In this document: positions 35,242-42,651 of the stretch, piece after piece
Position numbering within the stretch: position 1 is the stretch's first letter
Layout of the letters: each line of letters opens with the position of its first letter
DNA from: Streptomyces sp. NBC_01275
Lineage (GTDB): Bacteria; Actinomycetota; Actinomycetes; Streptomycetales; Streptomycetaceae
DNA length: 64,000 nt
Direction of reading: 5' to 3'
Assembly: GCF_026340655.1 (NCBI RefSeq)
Contig: NZ_JAPEOZ010000001.1
Coordinates: 620,001 to 684,000, forward strand
Position numbers and translations under genes: made by a program
The notes under the pieces: generated by a model
What the model was told of the DNA's origin: nothing
The model's database searches: none
Seen by the model: the letters and a program-made list of their open reading frames with translations, nothing else

Positions 35242-36603
35242 TCAGCCCTGCGCCTCCCGCTCGAGGCGGCTATGAATGTCGGCCACGACCCGTGCCGTCA
35301 CCGAGTCCGCGATGTCATCGACCGGTCCTTCGCATACGACCCGCACGATGTCCTCGATCGTCGACAGCCGCACGGTCAACCGTCCTCCCACACGGGCGAG
35401 CTTCTCTCGTTCCTCTGTCACCAACTGATTCAGGCCCGTGGCCCGTTCGAGGAACTGTCGGTCCGGAACCGGGATATTGACGATCCGTTGCGGCCGGCGG
35501 CGCCAGACCGCGGTCAGCTCGTGGAGCTTCTTTCCGCTGCGATGCATGATCTCCAGCAGCAGTAGCCCGGACAGGATGCCGTCCCCCGTGGTCGCCCTTG
35601 CCAGGCTGATGACGTGCCCGTTCTGTTCGCCGCCGAGTGCGTACCCGTTCGCGAGCATCGTGCGCAGCACCGCGCGGTCCCCGATGGACGACTCGACGAC
35701 CTTGATCCCACGGTCTGCGAGCGAGGTGCCGAGACCGCTGTTCGTCATGGGCGTGGTGACCAGTCCGTCGTGCGGAAGTCGGCCCCGCTGGTGCGCGTCG
35801 ACGGCGAAGATCGCCAGAAGGTCGGCGCCGTCGACGATGCGTCCCAGCTCGTCCACGGCCACCAGCCGGTCGGCGTCGCCGTCGTGAGCGAAGCCGATCG
35901 AGCTGATGTCGTTGCCGAGTGCTTTTTGCAGGTACTCGGGGCTGGTTGCACCCACACCGCAATTGATCTTGTTGCCGCTGGTGTCACCGGCGATCTCGAT
36001 CACGGTGGCGCCGGCCTGCCGGTAGGCCGCGGGGGCGATGGTGGCCGACGCACCGTTCGCGCAGTCCACGGTGAGCACCACTCCGTCGAGGTCGGGCATC
36101 TCGGCCACAAGGTGGCTGATGTAGATCTCGCTTGCGACATGGCTGTGATCCCGGATTCGCCCCACCGCCCGACCACGCAGCGGCGCCCACGGCGTTGTTC
36201 CCGCATGGACCAGTTCCTCGATGAGGATCTCGTCGGCCTCGCCGTACTTGTACCCGGCGTGATCGAACAGCTTCAACCCGTTGTCCTCCAACGGGTTGTG
36301 CGACGCGGTGATCACCGCACCGGCGGCCGCTCCGAAGTGAGTGGTCAGGTGAGCGACCGCTGCGGTGGGCACGACGCCGACGGTGATCGCGTCGCTCCCC
36401 GCGCTGCACAGACCGGCGAGGAAGGCCGCCTCGAGGAGTTCACTGGAGGGGCGCGGGTCCCGGCCGACGACCACGCGTCGCCGCGCCGATGCGGAGCCTG
36501 ACAGATGAACGCCCAACGCCCGCCCGAGCGCCGTCATGATTTCGGGAGTCAGTACTGCGTTGGCGACGGCGCGAACCCCGTCCGTGCCGAACAAGCGTGT
36601 CAC
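35242..36603 (-). CDS. glmM: Phosphoglucosamine mutase-like enzyme (GlmM family)
   Basis: A 453-residue alpha-D-phosphohexomutase. The N-terminal RLFGTDGVR is GlmM-like; the catalytic phosphoserine is Ser101 in VITASHNPLEDNG; the metal loop is DGDADR and the sugar-binding loop contains GGEQNGH. GlmM isomerises glucosamine-6-phosphate to glucosamine-1-phosphate for cell-wall precursors. In Streptomyces the essential copy normally lies in a ribosomal-protein region, so this may be a second copy with another sugar. It is next to a GmhB-like remnant and in DNA of lower GC content. ATG 36603; no strong ribosome site. Alternative: specialised phosphomutase of an ancestral nucleotide-sugar cassette. 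Confidence 0.88.
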   Translation of the reverse strand: MTRLFGTDGVRAVANAVLTPEIMTALGRALGVHLSGSASARRRVVVGRDPRPSSELLEAAFLAGLCSAGSDAITVGVVPTAAVAHLTTHFGAAAGAVITASHNPLEDNGLKLFDHAGYKYGEADEILIEELVHAGTTPWAPLRGRAVGRIRDHSHVASEIYISHLVAEMPDLDGVVLTVDCANGASATIAPAAYRQAGATVIEIAGDTSGNKINCGVGATSPEYLQKALGNDISSIGFAHDGDADRLVAVDELGRIVDGADLLAIFAVDAHQRGRLPHDGLVTTPMTNSGLGTSLADRGIKVVESSIGDRAVLRTMLANGYALGGEQNGHVISLARATTGDGILSGLLLLEIMHRSGKKLHELTAVWRRRPQRIVNIPVPDRQFLERATGLNQLVTEEREKLARVGGRLTVRLSTIEDIVRVVCEGPVDDIADSVTARVVADIHSRLEREAQG

Positions 36604-36880
36604 TGTGCGCTCCTGAGGTGGTGACGAACTCGGCGATCAGCGAGTCACCGACCTTCGGGAGGTTCGGGCAGGCCTGCGCCGGGTTCCGTAGCCCTGGGGC
36701 CATAAGCGGGTTGTATGTTGATCACTTGAGGGTGCCACGACGAGGTCCGGCAAATCAACGGTGAACATCCCAGGCCCAGTTGGCTACAGAACGGGCCGCC
36801 CCTCCTCCGGCCGGCCGACCGACCGGGAAGGCCGGTGCGGCGATGTCGAAGATTTCGCGGCCACCCTAGGACGATCTTGC

Positions 36881-37303
36881 TCAGCCCAGAAAGCTCAGCC
36901 GAACCTGACGGTTGACGTTATCGATATTCGTGTCCACCAGGCACACCGACTGCCACGTCCCCAGTTCCAGCCTGCCGTCCAGCACCGGCAGGGTCGCGTG
37001 GGGCGGGACGAAGGCGGGGAGGACGTGGTCGCGGCCGTGGCCGGGGCTGCCGTGGCGGTGCTGCCAGCGGTCGTCGGCGGGGAGCAGGGTGTGCAGGGCG
37101 GCGAGGAGGTCGTCGTCGCTGCCGGCGCCGGTCTCGATGACCGCGATCCCGGCCGTGGCGTGCGGGACGAAGACGTTCAGCAGGCCGTCGCGGCCCGCGG
37201 CCACTTCGCGCAGAAAGGCTTCGCACTCCCCGGTGAGATCGACGACCCGCTCCCGGGAGCCGGACGCCACGTGCAGAACTCGGGTGGTGAACGCATCTGA
37301 CAT
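36881..37303 (-). CDS. YjbQ family protein (UPF0047)
   Basis: A 140-residue YjbQ/UPF0047 protein. The conserved histidine-containing segments VFVPHATAGIAVIETGAG, HRHGSPGHGRDHVLPAFV and LGTWQSVCLVDTN are present; some members show weak thiamine-phosphate synthase activity, but the physiological role is unsettled. The start is placed at ATG 37303; an ATG at 37321 extends it by six residues. The 277 bases to the glmM-like gene contain nothing recognised. Confidence 0.9.
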   Translation of the reverse strand: MSDAFTTRVLHVASGSRERVVDLTGECEAFLREVAAGRDGLLNVFVPHATAGIAVIETGAGSDDDLLAALHTLLPADDRWQHRHGSPGHGRDHVLPAFVPPHATLPVLDGRLELGTWQSVCLVDTNIDNVNRQVRLSFLG

Positions 37304-37389
37304 GCCCCCATCCTGACCCATACGCCGGGTTCCGCACTCGCCCGACGGACCGGTCCGTGATACGAGGGGTCCGATCTGCGAGACGCCCG

Positions 37390-37419
37390 TTGACCGTGGG
37401 CATACGGTCTGGCTACGTT
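37390..37419 (+). promoter_or_regulatory. Promoter giving an apparently leaderless transcript for the leader peptide
   Basis: TTGACC (37390-37395), an 18-base spacer and TACGTT (37414-37419). The leader ATG begins 8 bases after the -10 box, so transcription should start at or one base before the A of the start codon. No ribosome site is present upstream, agreeing with a leaderless mRNA. Confidence 0.65.
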
Positions 37420-37426
37420 CAGCCGC

Positions 37427-37510
37427 ATGTTGCGTTCAGCCATGCTCACCACGCGCGGTCACATCGACCTGCTGCGGGTGGCCTCTGCCGCGTGTCGCCG
37501 CGGCTGCTGA
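37427..37510 (+). CDS. Cysteine-containing leader peptide of the sulfonate operon
   Basis: A 27-residue open frame (MLRSAMLTTRGHIDLL followed by RVASAACRRGC and TGA). It matches the 'putative leader peptide' type found ahead of sulfur assimilation and sulfonate genes in Streptomyces, with the typical R-x-H-I-D-L-x-R-V-A-S-A core and Cys near the end. Such peptides in actinobacteria are thought to sense cysteinyl-tRNA by ribosome stalling and control the downstream operon. It is preceded by a promoter whose start coincides with the ATG and no ribosome site, so it is probably leaderless. ATG at 37442 is a second possibility. Confidence 0.75.
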   Translation: MLRSAMLTTRGHIDLLRVASAACRRGC

Positions 37511-37672
37511 CGCCTTTTCGCCTTCCCGCTCCACCCTCAGCCCCACCCCTCACGCTCACCTTCGCCCGCCCTACCCGCGCGTCCGGTCGGACCTGAGTCC
37601 ACCGTGATGTGGCGGCGCCGAGGTGCGTCCGTCCGTCCCCCATCGGCCGCCGTCCCTCTCCGTGGAGCCTCC

Positions 37673-38641
37673 ATGAGCATCAGCCATGCCCCGCCTGAAT
37701 CCTCCGAGCCCGATATCTCACCTATATCCGTCTCGAAGGGCGACGAGCCCGCAAGCACCAGCCCCGGATCCGACGCAGGCTCCAGCTCCAGCTCCAGCTC
37801 CAGCTCCAGCTCCAGCTCCAGTCACAGCTTCGACCTCGAAGACCTCGAAGTCCTGCTCCCGCGCTCCTCCCGCCGTACCCGCGTCCCCCGCTGGCTGCGC
37901 CGTACCTCCGGCCCGGTTCTGCTCCTCGCGTTGTGGCGACTCCTCAGCACTACAGGCGTGTTGACCTCCGACGTCCTCGCCTCACCCGGCCGGATCGCCC
38001 AGGTCGCCGGAGATCTGATCTCCGACGGGTCGCTGTCCTCGGCCATGGGCACCTCGCTCCAGCGCGTGGCCGTGGGGCTGGTGCTGGGGACGGTCGTCGG
38101 CACCGGACTCGCCCTGGTGTCCGGGCTGTTCCGGGTCGGTGAGGATCTGGTGGACGCTCCGGTGCAGATGCTGCGGACCGTGCCGTTCGTGGGACTCATC
38201 CCGCTGTTCATCATCTGGTTCGGCATCGGCGAGGCCCCGAAGATCGCCATCATCACCCTCGGAGTGACCTTCCCGCTGTATCTCAACGTGTACGCCGGGA
38301 TCCGGGGCGTGGACGCCCAGTTGATCGAGGCCGGCGAGTCGCTCGGGCTGTCGCGGTGGGGGCTCGTGCGGCACGTCGTCCTGCCGGGCGCGCTGCCCGG
38401 GGCGATGACCGGGCTGCGCTACTCGCTCGGCATCGCCTGGCTCGCGCTGGTCTTCGCCGAGCAGATCAACGCCGACTCCGGCATCGGGTTCCTGATGGTG
38501 CAGGCACGGGACTTCCTGCGGACCGACGTGATCGTGGTCTGCCTCATCGTCTACGCCTTCCTCGGCCTGCTCGCCGATTTCATCGTCCGCTCCCTCGAAA
38601 GGCTGCTGCTGCAATGGCGACCGACGTTCACCGGCCGATGA
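37673..38641 (+). CDS. ssuC: Aliphatic sulfonate ABC transporter permease (SsuC-like)
   Basis: Inner-membrane permease of 322 residues, SsuC/TauC type. The N-terminal 65 residues are disordered and contain an uninterrupted run of about 14 serines. Six helices follow (SGPVLLLALWRLLSTTGVL to VIVVCLIVYAFLGLLADFIV); the EAA loop reads DAQLIEAGESLGLSRWGLVRHVVLPGALPG. ATG 37673 has GGAG five bases ahead. It stands 162 bases after the leader peptide, followed within the same transcript by ATPase and binding protein. Acts with SsuB and SsuA to import sulfonates as a sulfur source. Confidence 0.9.
   Translation: MSISHAPPESSEPDISPISVSKGDEPASTSPGSDAGSSSSSSSSSSSSSSHSFDLEDLEVLLPRSSRRTRVPRWLRRTSGPVLLLALWRLLSTTGVLTSDVLASPGRIAQVAGDLISDGSLSSAMGTSLQRVAVGLVLGTVVGTGLALVSGLFRVGEDLVDAPVQMLRTVPFVGLIPLFIIWFGIGEAPKIAIITLGVTFPLYLNVYAGIRGVDAQLIEAGESLGLSRWGLVRHVVLPGALPGAMTGLRYSLGIAWLALVFAEQINADSGIGFLMVQARDFLRTDVIVVCLIVYAFLGLLADFIVRSLERLLLQWRPTFTGR
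37781..37820. repeat. 6-bp tandem repeat encoding poly-serine
   Basis: Almost seven copies of the hexamer tccagc, in frame, giving the Ser run in the SsuC-like permease. A likely hypervariable simple repeat. Confidence 0.92.
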
Positions 38642-39423
38642 GCCGGCCGACGAGCCCCCGAACGGCCTGGGCCCCGCAGCACACGGCCGACGCCCCGCAG
38701 ACGGTCCGCACGCCACAGGCCGTCCGTGTCGAGGGTCTGACCCGCTCCTTCGACGGCCGTGCCGTCATCGACGACCTCCGGCTGGACATCCGGCCGGGCG
38801 AGTTCGTGGCCCTCCTCGGTCGCAGCGGCTGCGGCAAGTCCACGCTGCTGCGCATCCTCGCCGGCCTCGACCGCGACATCGAGGGCACCGTGCTGGTGCC
38901 GCGCCGCAAGGCCGTCGCCTTCCAGTCGCCGCGGCTGATGCCGTGGAAGAAGGTGTGGCGCAACGTGCTTCTCGGTCTGCCGGGCCGGCCCGCGCGTCCC
39001 GTCGCCGACCAGGCTCTGGAGGAAGTGGGACTCGGGCACCGCTCCGACGCCTGGCCCAAGACGCTCTCCGGCGGCGAGGCCCAGCGCGCGTCCCTCGCCC
39101 GCGCCCTGGTGCGCGAGCCCGATCTGCTGCTGCTCGACGAGCCGTTCGGCGCGCTCGACGCGCTCACCCGCATCAAGGCCCAGCGGCTGGTGGGCGAGTT
39201 GTGGCAGCGCCGCGGCTGCGCCGTGCTGCTCGTCACGCACGACGTCGAGGAGGCGGTCCTGCTCGCCGACCGTGTCCTGGTGATGGACGACGGGGTCATC
39301 GCCCACGAGCAGGAGATCGACCTCGACCGCCCCCGCGACATCGCCGACCCCCGGTTCGCGGAACTGCGCGCCGGCCTGCTGCGCCGACTCGGCGTGGACC
39401 CGACGACCACCGAAGCCGCCTGA
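38614..39423 (+). CDS. ssuB: Aliphatic sulfonate ABC transporter ATPase (SsuB-like)
   Basis: A 269-residue ABC ATPase. Walker A GRSGCGKSTLLRIL, Q-loop with FQSPRLMPWKKVWRNVLLGL, signature LSGGEAQRASLARAL, Walker B LLLLDEPFGALD and H-loop VTHDVEEAV are all intact; the PRLMPWKKVWRN stretch is characteristic of SsuB/TauB. The first ATG (38614) overlaps the permease end; an ATG at 38638 would overlap the permease stop as ATGA and is equally possible. Energises sulfonate uptake. Confidence 0.92.
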   Translation: MATDVHRPMSRPTSPRTAWAPQHTADAPQTVRTPQAVRVEGLTRSFDGRAVIDDLRLDIRPGEFVALLGRSGCGKSTLLRILAGLDRDIEGTVLVPRRKAVAFQSPRLMPWKKVWRNVLLGLPGRPARPVADQALEEVGLGHRSDAWPKTLSGGEAQRASLARALVREPDLLLLDEPFGALDALTRIKAQRLVGELWQRRGCAVLLVTHDVEEAVLLADRVLVMDDGVIAHEQEIDLDRPRDIADPRFAELRAGLLRRLGVDPTTTEAA

Positions 39424-39534
39424 CACCCCCTGCTCACCCTCCGCTCCCCCGTCCCCCCACCCCCCTTGCCCCCACTCCCCTGGCTCCCTCACTCCCTGCT
39501 CCCCTCACCGCGCACTCCCCCAGAACGGACCCCC

Positions 39535-40560
39535 ATGCGACGACGCCTCGTCCCCGCCGCCCTGCTGCTCCCCCTCGCCCTCCTGCTCACCGCCTGCGGC
39601 GGGAACTCGTCCGCCAGCACAGCCGCCGGCAGCGGCACCGACGGCAAGGGCTCTCTCACACTCAACGTCGGAGACCAGAAGGGAGGTTCCGAAGCCATCC
39701 TGCGAGCCGCCGGAGAACTGAAGAACCTCGACTACAAGATCAAGTGGTCCACGTTCACCTCCGGCCCGCCGCTCCTGGAGGCGGTCAACGCCAAGGCCGT
39801 CGACATCGGCGGCGTCGGCAACACCCCGCCGGTCTTCGCGGCCGGCGCCGGCTCGAAGGTCACGGTCGTGGCCGCGTTCCACGGCACGTCCAAGGGCGAC
39901 GCCCTCCTCGTACCGAACGACTCCAGACTGACCAGCCCCGAGCAGCTCAGGGGCAAGTCCGTCGCCGTGGCGCAGGGTTCCTCCGCGCACTACCAGCTGG
40001 TGGCCTCGCTCGAGGCCGCGGGGCTCAGCCTGAGCGACGTGAAGGTCAAGTACCTCCAGCCGGCCGACGCGCTCGCCGCGTTCACCTCCGGCAAGGTCGA
40101 CGCATGGGCGGTGTGGGACCCGTACACCTCGCAGGTGCTGGAGGCGAAGCAGGGGCGGGTGCTGACCACCGGCGACGGGATCACCAACGGTCTCACCTTC
40201 CAGGTGGCCGCGCCCTCCGCGCTGAAGGACACGAAGAAGGCCGCCGCCGTCAAGGACTACCTGGAGCGGCTGCGGCGGGCCACGACCTGGGTGTACGGCC
40301 ATCAGGAGGAGTGGGCCAAGGTGTGGGCGAAGGACACCGGGCTGCCGTACGAGGTGGCGCTGGCCGCGGTGAAGCAGACCTACTCCTCCCGGATCTCGGT
40401 CGCGGTCGACAAGCCGCTCATCGCCTCCGAGCAGCGGATCGCCGACACGTTCACCGAGCTGAAGCTCATCCCGCGCAAGGTGGACTTCGCCGACTTCGTG
40501 GACCCGCGCTACAACGGCGACCTGCCCGCCTCCACCACCGCGGCGCGCACCTCCTCGTAG
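39535..40560 (+). CDS. ssuA: Aliphatic sulfonate-binding lipoprotein (SsuA-like)
   Basis: A 341-residue binding lipoprotein: signal peptide RRRLVPAALLLPLALLLTAC with lipobox, then a SsuA/nitrate-type periplasmic fold (NVGDQKGGSEAILRAAGELKNLDYKIKWSTFTSGPPLLEAVNAKAVDIGGVG, AFTSGKVDAWAVWDPYT). The KYLQPADALAAF and FVDPRYNGDLP segments are typical. It lies 111 bases after ssuB in a C/T-rich spacer. It captures sulfonates and delivers them to the permease. Final gene but one in the operon. Confidence 0.92.
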   Translation: MRRRLVPAALLLPLALLLTACGGNSSASTAAGSGTDGKGSLTLNVGDQKGGSEAILRAAGELKNLDYKIKWSTFTSGPPLLEAVNAKAVDIGGVGNTPPVFAAGAGSKVTVVAAFHGTSKGDALLVPNDSRLTSPEQLRGKSVAVAQGSSAHYQLVASLEAAGLSLSDVKVKYLQPADALAAFTSGKVDAWAVWDPYTSQVLEAKQGRVLTTGDGITNGLTFQVAAPSALKDTKKAAAVKDYLERLRRATTWVYGHQEEWAKVWAKDTGLPYEVALAAVKQTYSSRISVAVDKPLIASEQRIADTFTELKLIPRKVDFADFVDPRYNGDLPASTTAARTSS

Positions 40561-40618
40561 TCGTCGGCGTCACCCTCGCCCCGGGAAGATCCACGCCCTC
40601 CGCACTGTTGGTAGAACC

Positions 40619-41695
40619 GTGAACGACATGCGTGAGGTCGAGGTGGTCGTCGTAGGCTCCGGTCAGGCGGGTCTGGCCGGCGCCTATCACCTGCGGCGCG
40701 CCGGTTTCGAACCGGAGCGTGACTTCGTGGTGCTCGACCACGCCTCCGGCCCGGGCGGCGCCTGGCAGTTCCGGTGGCCCTCACTGACGTACGGCAAGGT
40801 GCACGGGATGCATGCGCTGCCGGGCATGGAGCTGACGGACGCCGATCCGGATCGGCCGTCGTCCGAGGTCGTCGTCGAGTACTTCGACGCCTACGAGCGC
40901 GGCTTCGACCTGCGGGTGCGACGGCCGGTGGACGTGCGGGCCGTCCGGGAGGGCTCCGGCGGGCGGCTGCTCGTGGAGACGTCCGACGGTACGTGGTCCA
41001 CACGGGCCCTGATCAACGCCACCGGCACCTGGGACCGGCCCTTCTGGCCGCGCTATCCGGGCCAGGAGACGTTCCGCGGACGGCAGCTGCACACCGCGCA
41101 CTACCCGGGCCCCGAGGCGTTCGCCGGTCAGCGGGTGGTCGTGGTGGGCGGCGGGGCGTCCGGGACCCAGCATCTGCTGGAGATCGCGCCGTACGCGGCC
41201 GACACCACGTGGGTGACGCGGCGGCCGCCCGTCTTTCGCGAGGGGCCCTTCGACGAGGGCGCGGGGCGCGCGGCGGTCGCCCTGGTGGAGGAGCGGGTGC
41301 GGCAGGGGCTGCCGCCGAGGAGCGTGGTGTCCGTGACGGGGCTGCCGCTGAACGACGCGATCCGCGCGGGGCTGGCGGACGGGGTGCTCGACCGGCTGCC
41401 CATGTTCGACCGGATCACCCCCGACGGTGTGGAGTGGAACGACGGGCGGCAGGTGGCCGCCGACGTCATCCTGTGGGCGACCGGTTTCCGGGCCGCCGTC
41501 GACCATCTCGCTCCGCTGCGGCTGCGCGAGCCGGGCGGCGGGATCCGGATCGAGGGCACGCGCGCGGTCGCCGATCCGCGTGTCCATCTCGTCGGTTACG
41601 GGCCGTCGGCCAGCACCATCGGCGCCAACCGGGCCGGTCGCGCCGCCGTCCGGGACATCAGGCGGCTGCTGGCGGAACAGCCCGTCGCTGCCTGA
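40619..41695 (+). CDS. Flavin-containing monooxygenase-like oxidoreductase
   Basis: A 358-residue NAD(P)/FAD-dependent enzyme. The N-terminal FAD motif is VVVVGSGQAGLAGAYHL, and a second dinucleotide motif is VVVVGGGASGTQHLLEI; ATGFR near residue 300 is the conserved ATG motif of the FMO superfamily. It may oxidise a sulfur-containing compound, given its place directly after the sulfonate uptake genes, 59 bases downstream of ssuA. Whether it acts as a desulfonating monooxygenase is inference; canonical SsuD is FMN-dependent and not seen here. GTG 40619 starts the protein. Confidence 0.85.
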   Translation: MNDMREVEVVVVGSGQAGLAGAYHLRRAGFEPERDFVVLDHASGPGGAWQFRWPSLTYGKVHGMHALPGMELTDADPDRPSSEVVVEYFDAYERGFDLRVRRPVDVRAVREGSGGRLLVETSDGTWSTRALINATGTWDRPFWPRYPGQETFRGRQLHTAHYPGPEAFAGQRVVVVGGGASGTQHLLEIAPYAADTTWVTRRPPVFREGPFDEGAGRAAVALVEERVRQGLPPRSVVSVTGLPLNDAIRAGLADGVLDRLPMFDRITPDGVEWNDGRQVAADVILWATGFRAAVDHLAPLRLREPGGGIRIEGTRAVADPRVHLVGYGPSASTIGANRAGRAAVRDIRRLLAEQPVAA

Positions 41696-41707
41696 CGCCC
41701 CACCAGG

Positions 41708-42598
41708 TCACCTGACCGGCGCCGACGGGCTCTGCGGACCATTCTGGCGCTGCTTCTGGTTCTGTGGCTGGTTCTGTTGCTGGTTGCGGTTGAACTCGGC
41801 GACGTTGCGCAGGTGCTCCGCGTAGTCCGCCGTGAAGCGGGTGTCGCCGGGCTTGACCGTGACGAAGTACAGCCAGTCGCCCGGGGTGGGGCTGATCGCC
41901 GCGCGCATCGCCTCCTCGCCGGGGTTGTCGATCGGCGTCGGCGGCAGGCCCATGCGCTGGTAGGAGTTGTAAGGGCTCTCGATGCGGGTGTCGTTCGCCG
42001 TCGTCTTCAGCGTGGAGCGGTTCAGCGCGTAGTTGATGGTGGAGTCCATCTGCAGCGGCATGCCGCGCTCCAGCCGGTTGAAGACGACCCGGGCCACCTT
42101 GCCCATGTCGACCTCGGTGGCGGCCTCTGCCTGGACGAGGCTGGCGATGGTGACCGCCTGATACACGTTCATGGCGTTGCGCTGGGCGCCGGCGGCCGTC
42201 GGCGCCCCGTTGAACTTCTTGTTCGCCGTGTCGACCATGAACGACAGCAGCGACTGGGGCGTCGCCTTCTCGCCCAGCGGATACGTCGCCGGGAAGAGGT
42301 AGCCCTCCGGGTTGCCGTCGGCGTCGTTCGGCAGTTTCAGGCCGGCCTGCGGCAGCGTCTTCCGGGTGGTCCCCGCGGGCAGGGCGAGGATCTTGTCGAC
42401 CGCCTCGTAGATCTGGCTCGCGCGCCAGCCTTCCGGGATGACCAGGGCGGTCGGTTTCTTCGGCTCCTCCCGATGCTCCAGGTTCAGCATCGGCACCGCC
42501 ACGGCGGTGCCGGCCGCGACGGCTCCGGTCGCGATGAGGACGAGACGGCCCCGGCGCGTCAGTCGAATCGTGCTCCGTGGCGGAGTGTTCATCTGCAT
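41708..42598 (-). CDS. mltG: MltG/YceG-like endolytic transglycosylase
   Basis: A 296-residue membrane-anchored YceG domain protein. A short cytoplasmic N-terminus precedes one helix (VLIATGAVAAGTAVAVPML); the catalytic region holds the conserved SLVQAEAATE (with the catalytic Glu), VVFNRLERGMPLQMDSTINYAL and SPYNSYQRMGLPPTPIDNPG. It cleaves nascent peptidoglycan strands. It is shorter than the housekeeping MltG (missing the N-terminal LysM-like extension) and ends in an Asn/Gln-rich tail (NQQQNQPQNQKQRQN), so it may be an accessory copy. It converges with the oxidoreductase gene. Confidence 0.9.
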   Translation of the reverse strand: MQMNTPPRSTIRLTRRGRLVLIATGAVAAGTAVAVPMLNLEHREEPKKPTALVIPEGWRASQIYEAVDKILALPAGTTRKTLPQAGLKLPNDADGNPEGYLFPATYPLGEKATPQSLLSFMVDTANKKFNGAPTAAGAQRNAMNVYQAVTIASLVQAEAATEVDMGKVARVVFNRLERGMPLQMDSTINYALNRSTLKTTANDTRIESPYNSYQRMGLPPTPIDNPGEEAMRAAISPTPGDWLYFVTVKPGDTRFTADYAEHLRNVAEFNRNQQQNQPQNQKQRQNGPQSPSAPVR

Positions 42599-42651
42599 GC
42601 GGGCACGTTAACCCTCATATCGCAGCAAATGCGACATAACTTGGCATACTG

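Noticed and set aside
36761..37300. Plus-strand ORF opposite YjbQ
   Set aside because: Antisense to a conserved YjbQ protein and without family resemblance.
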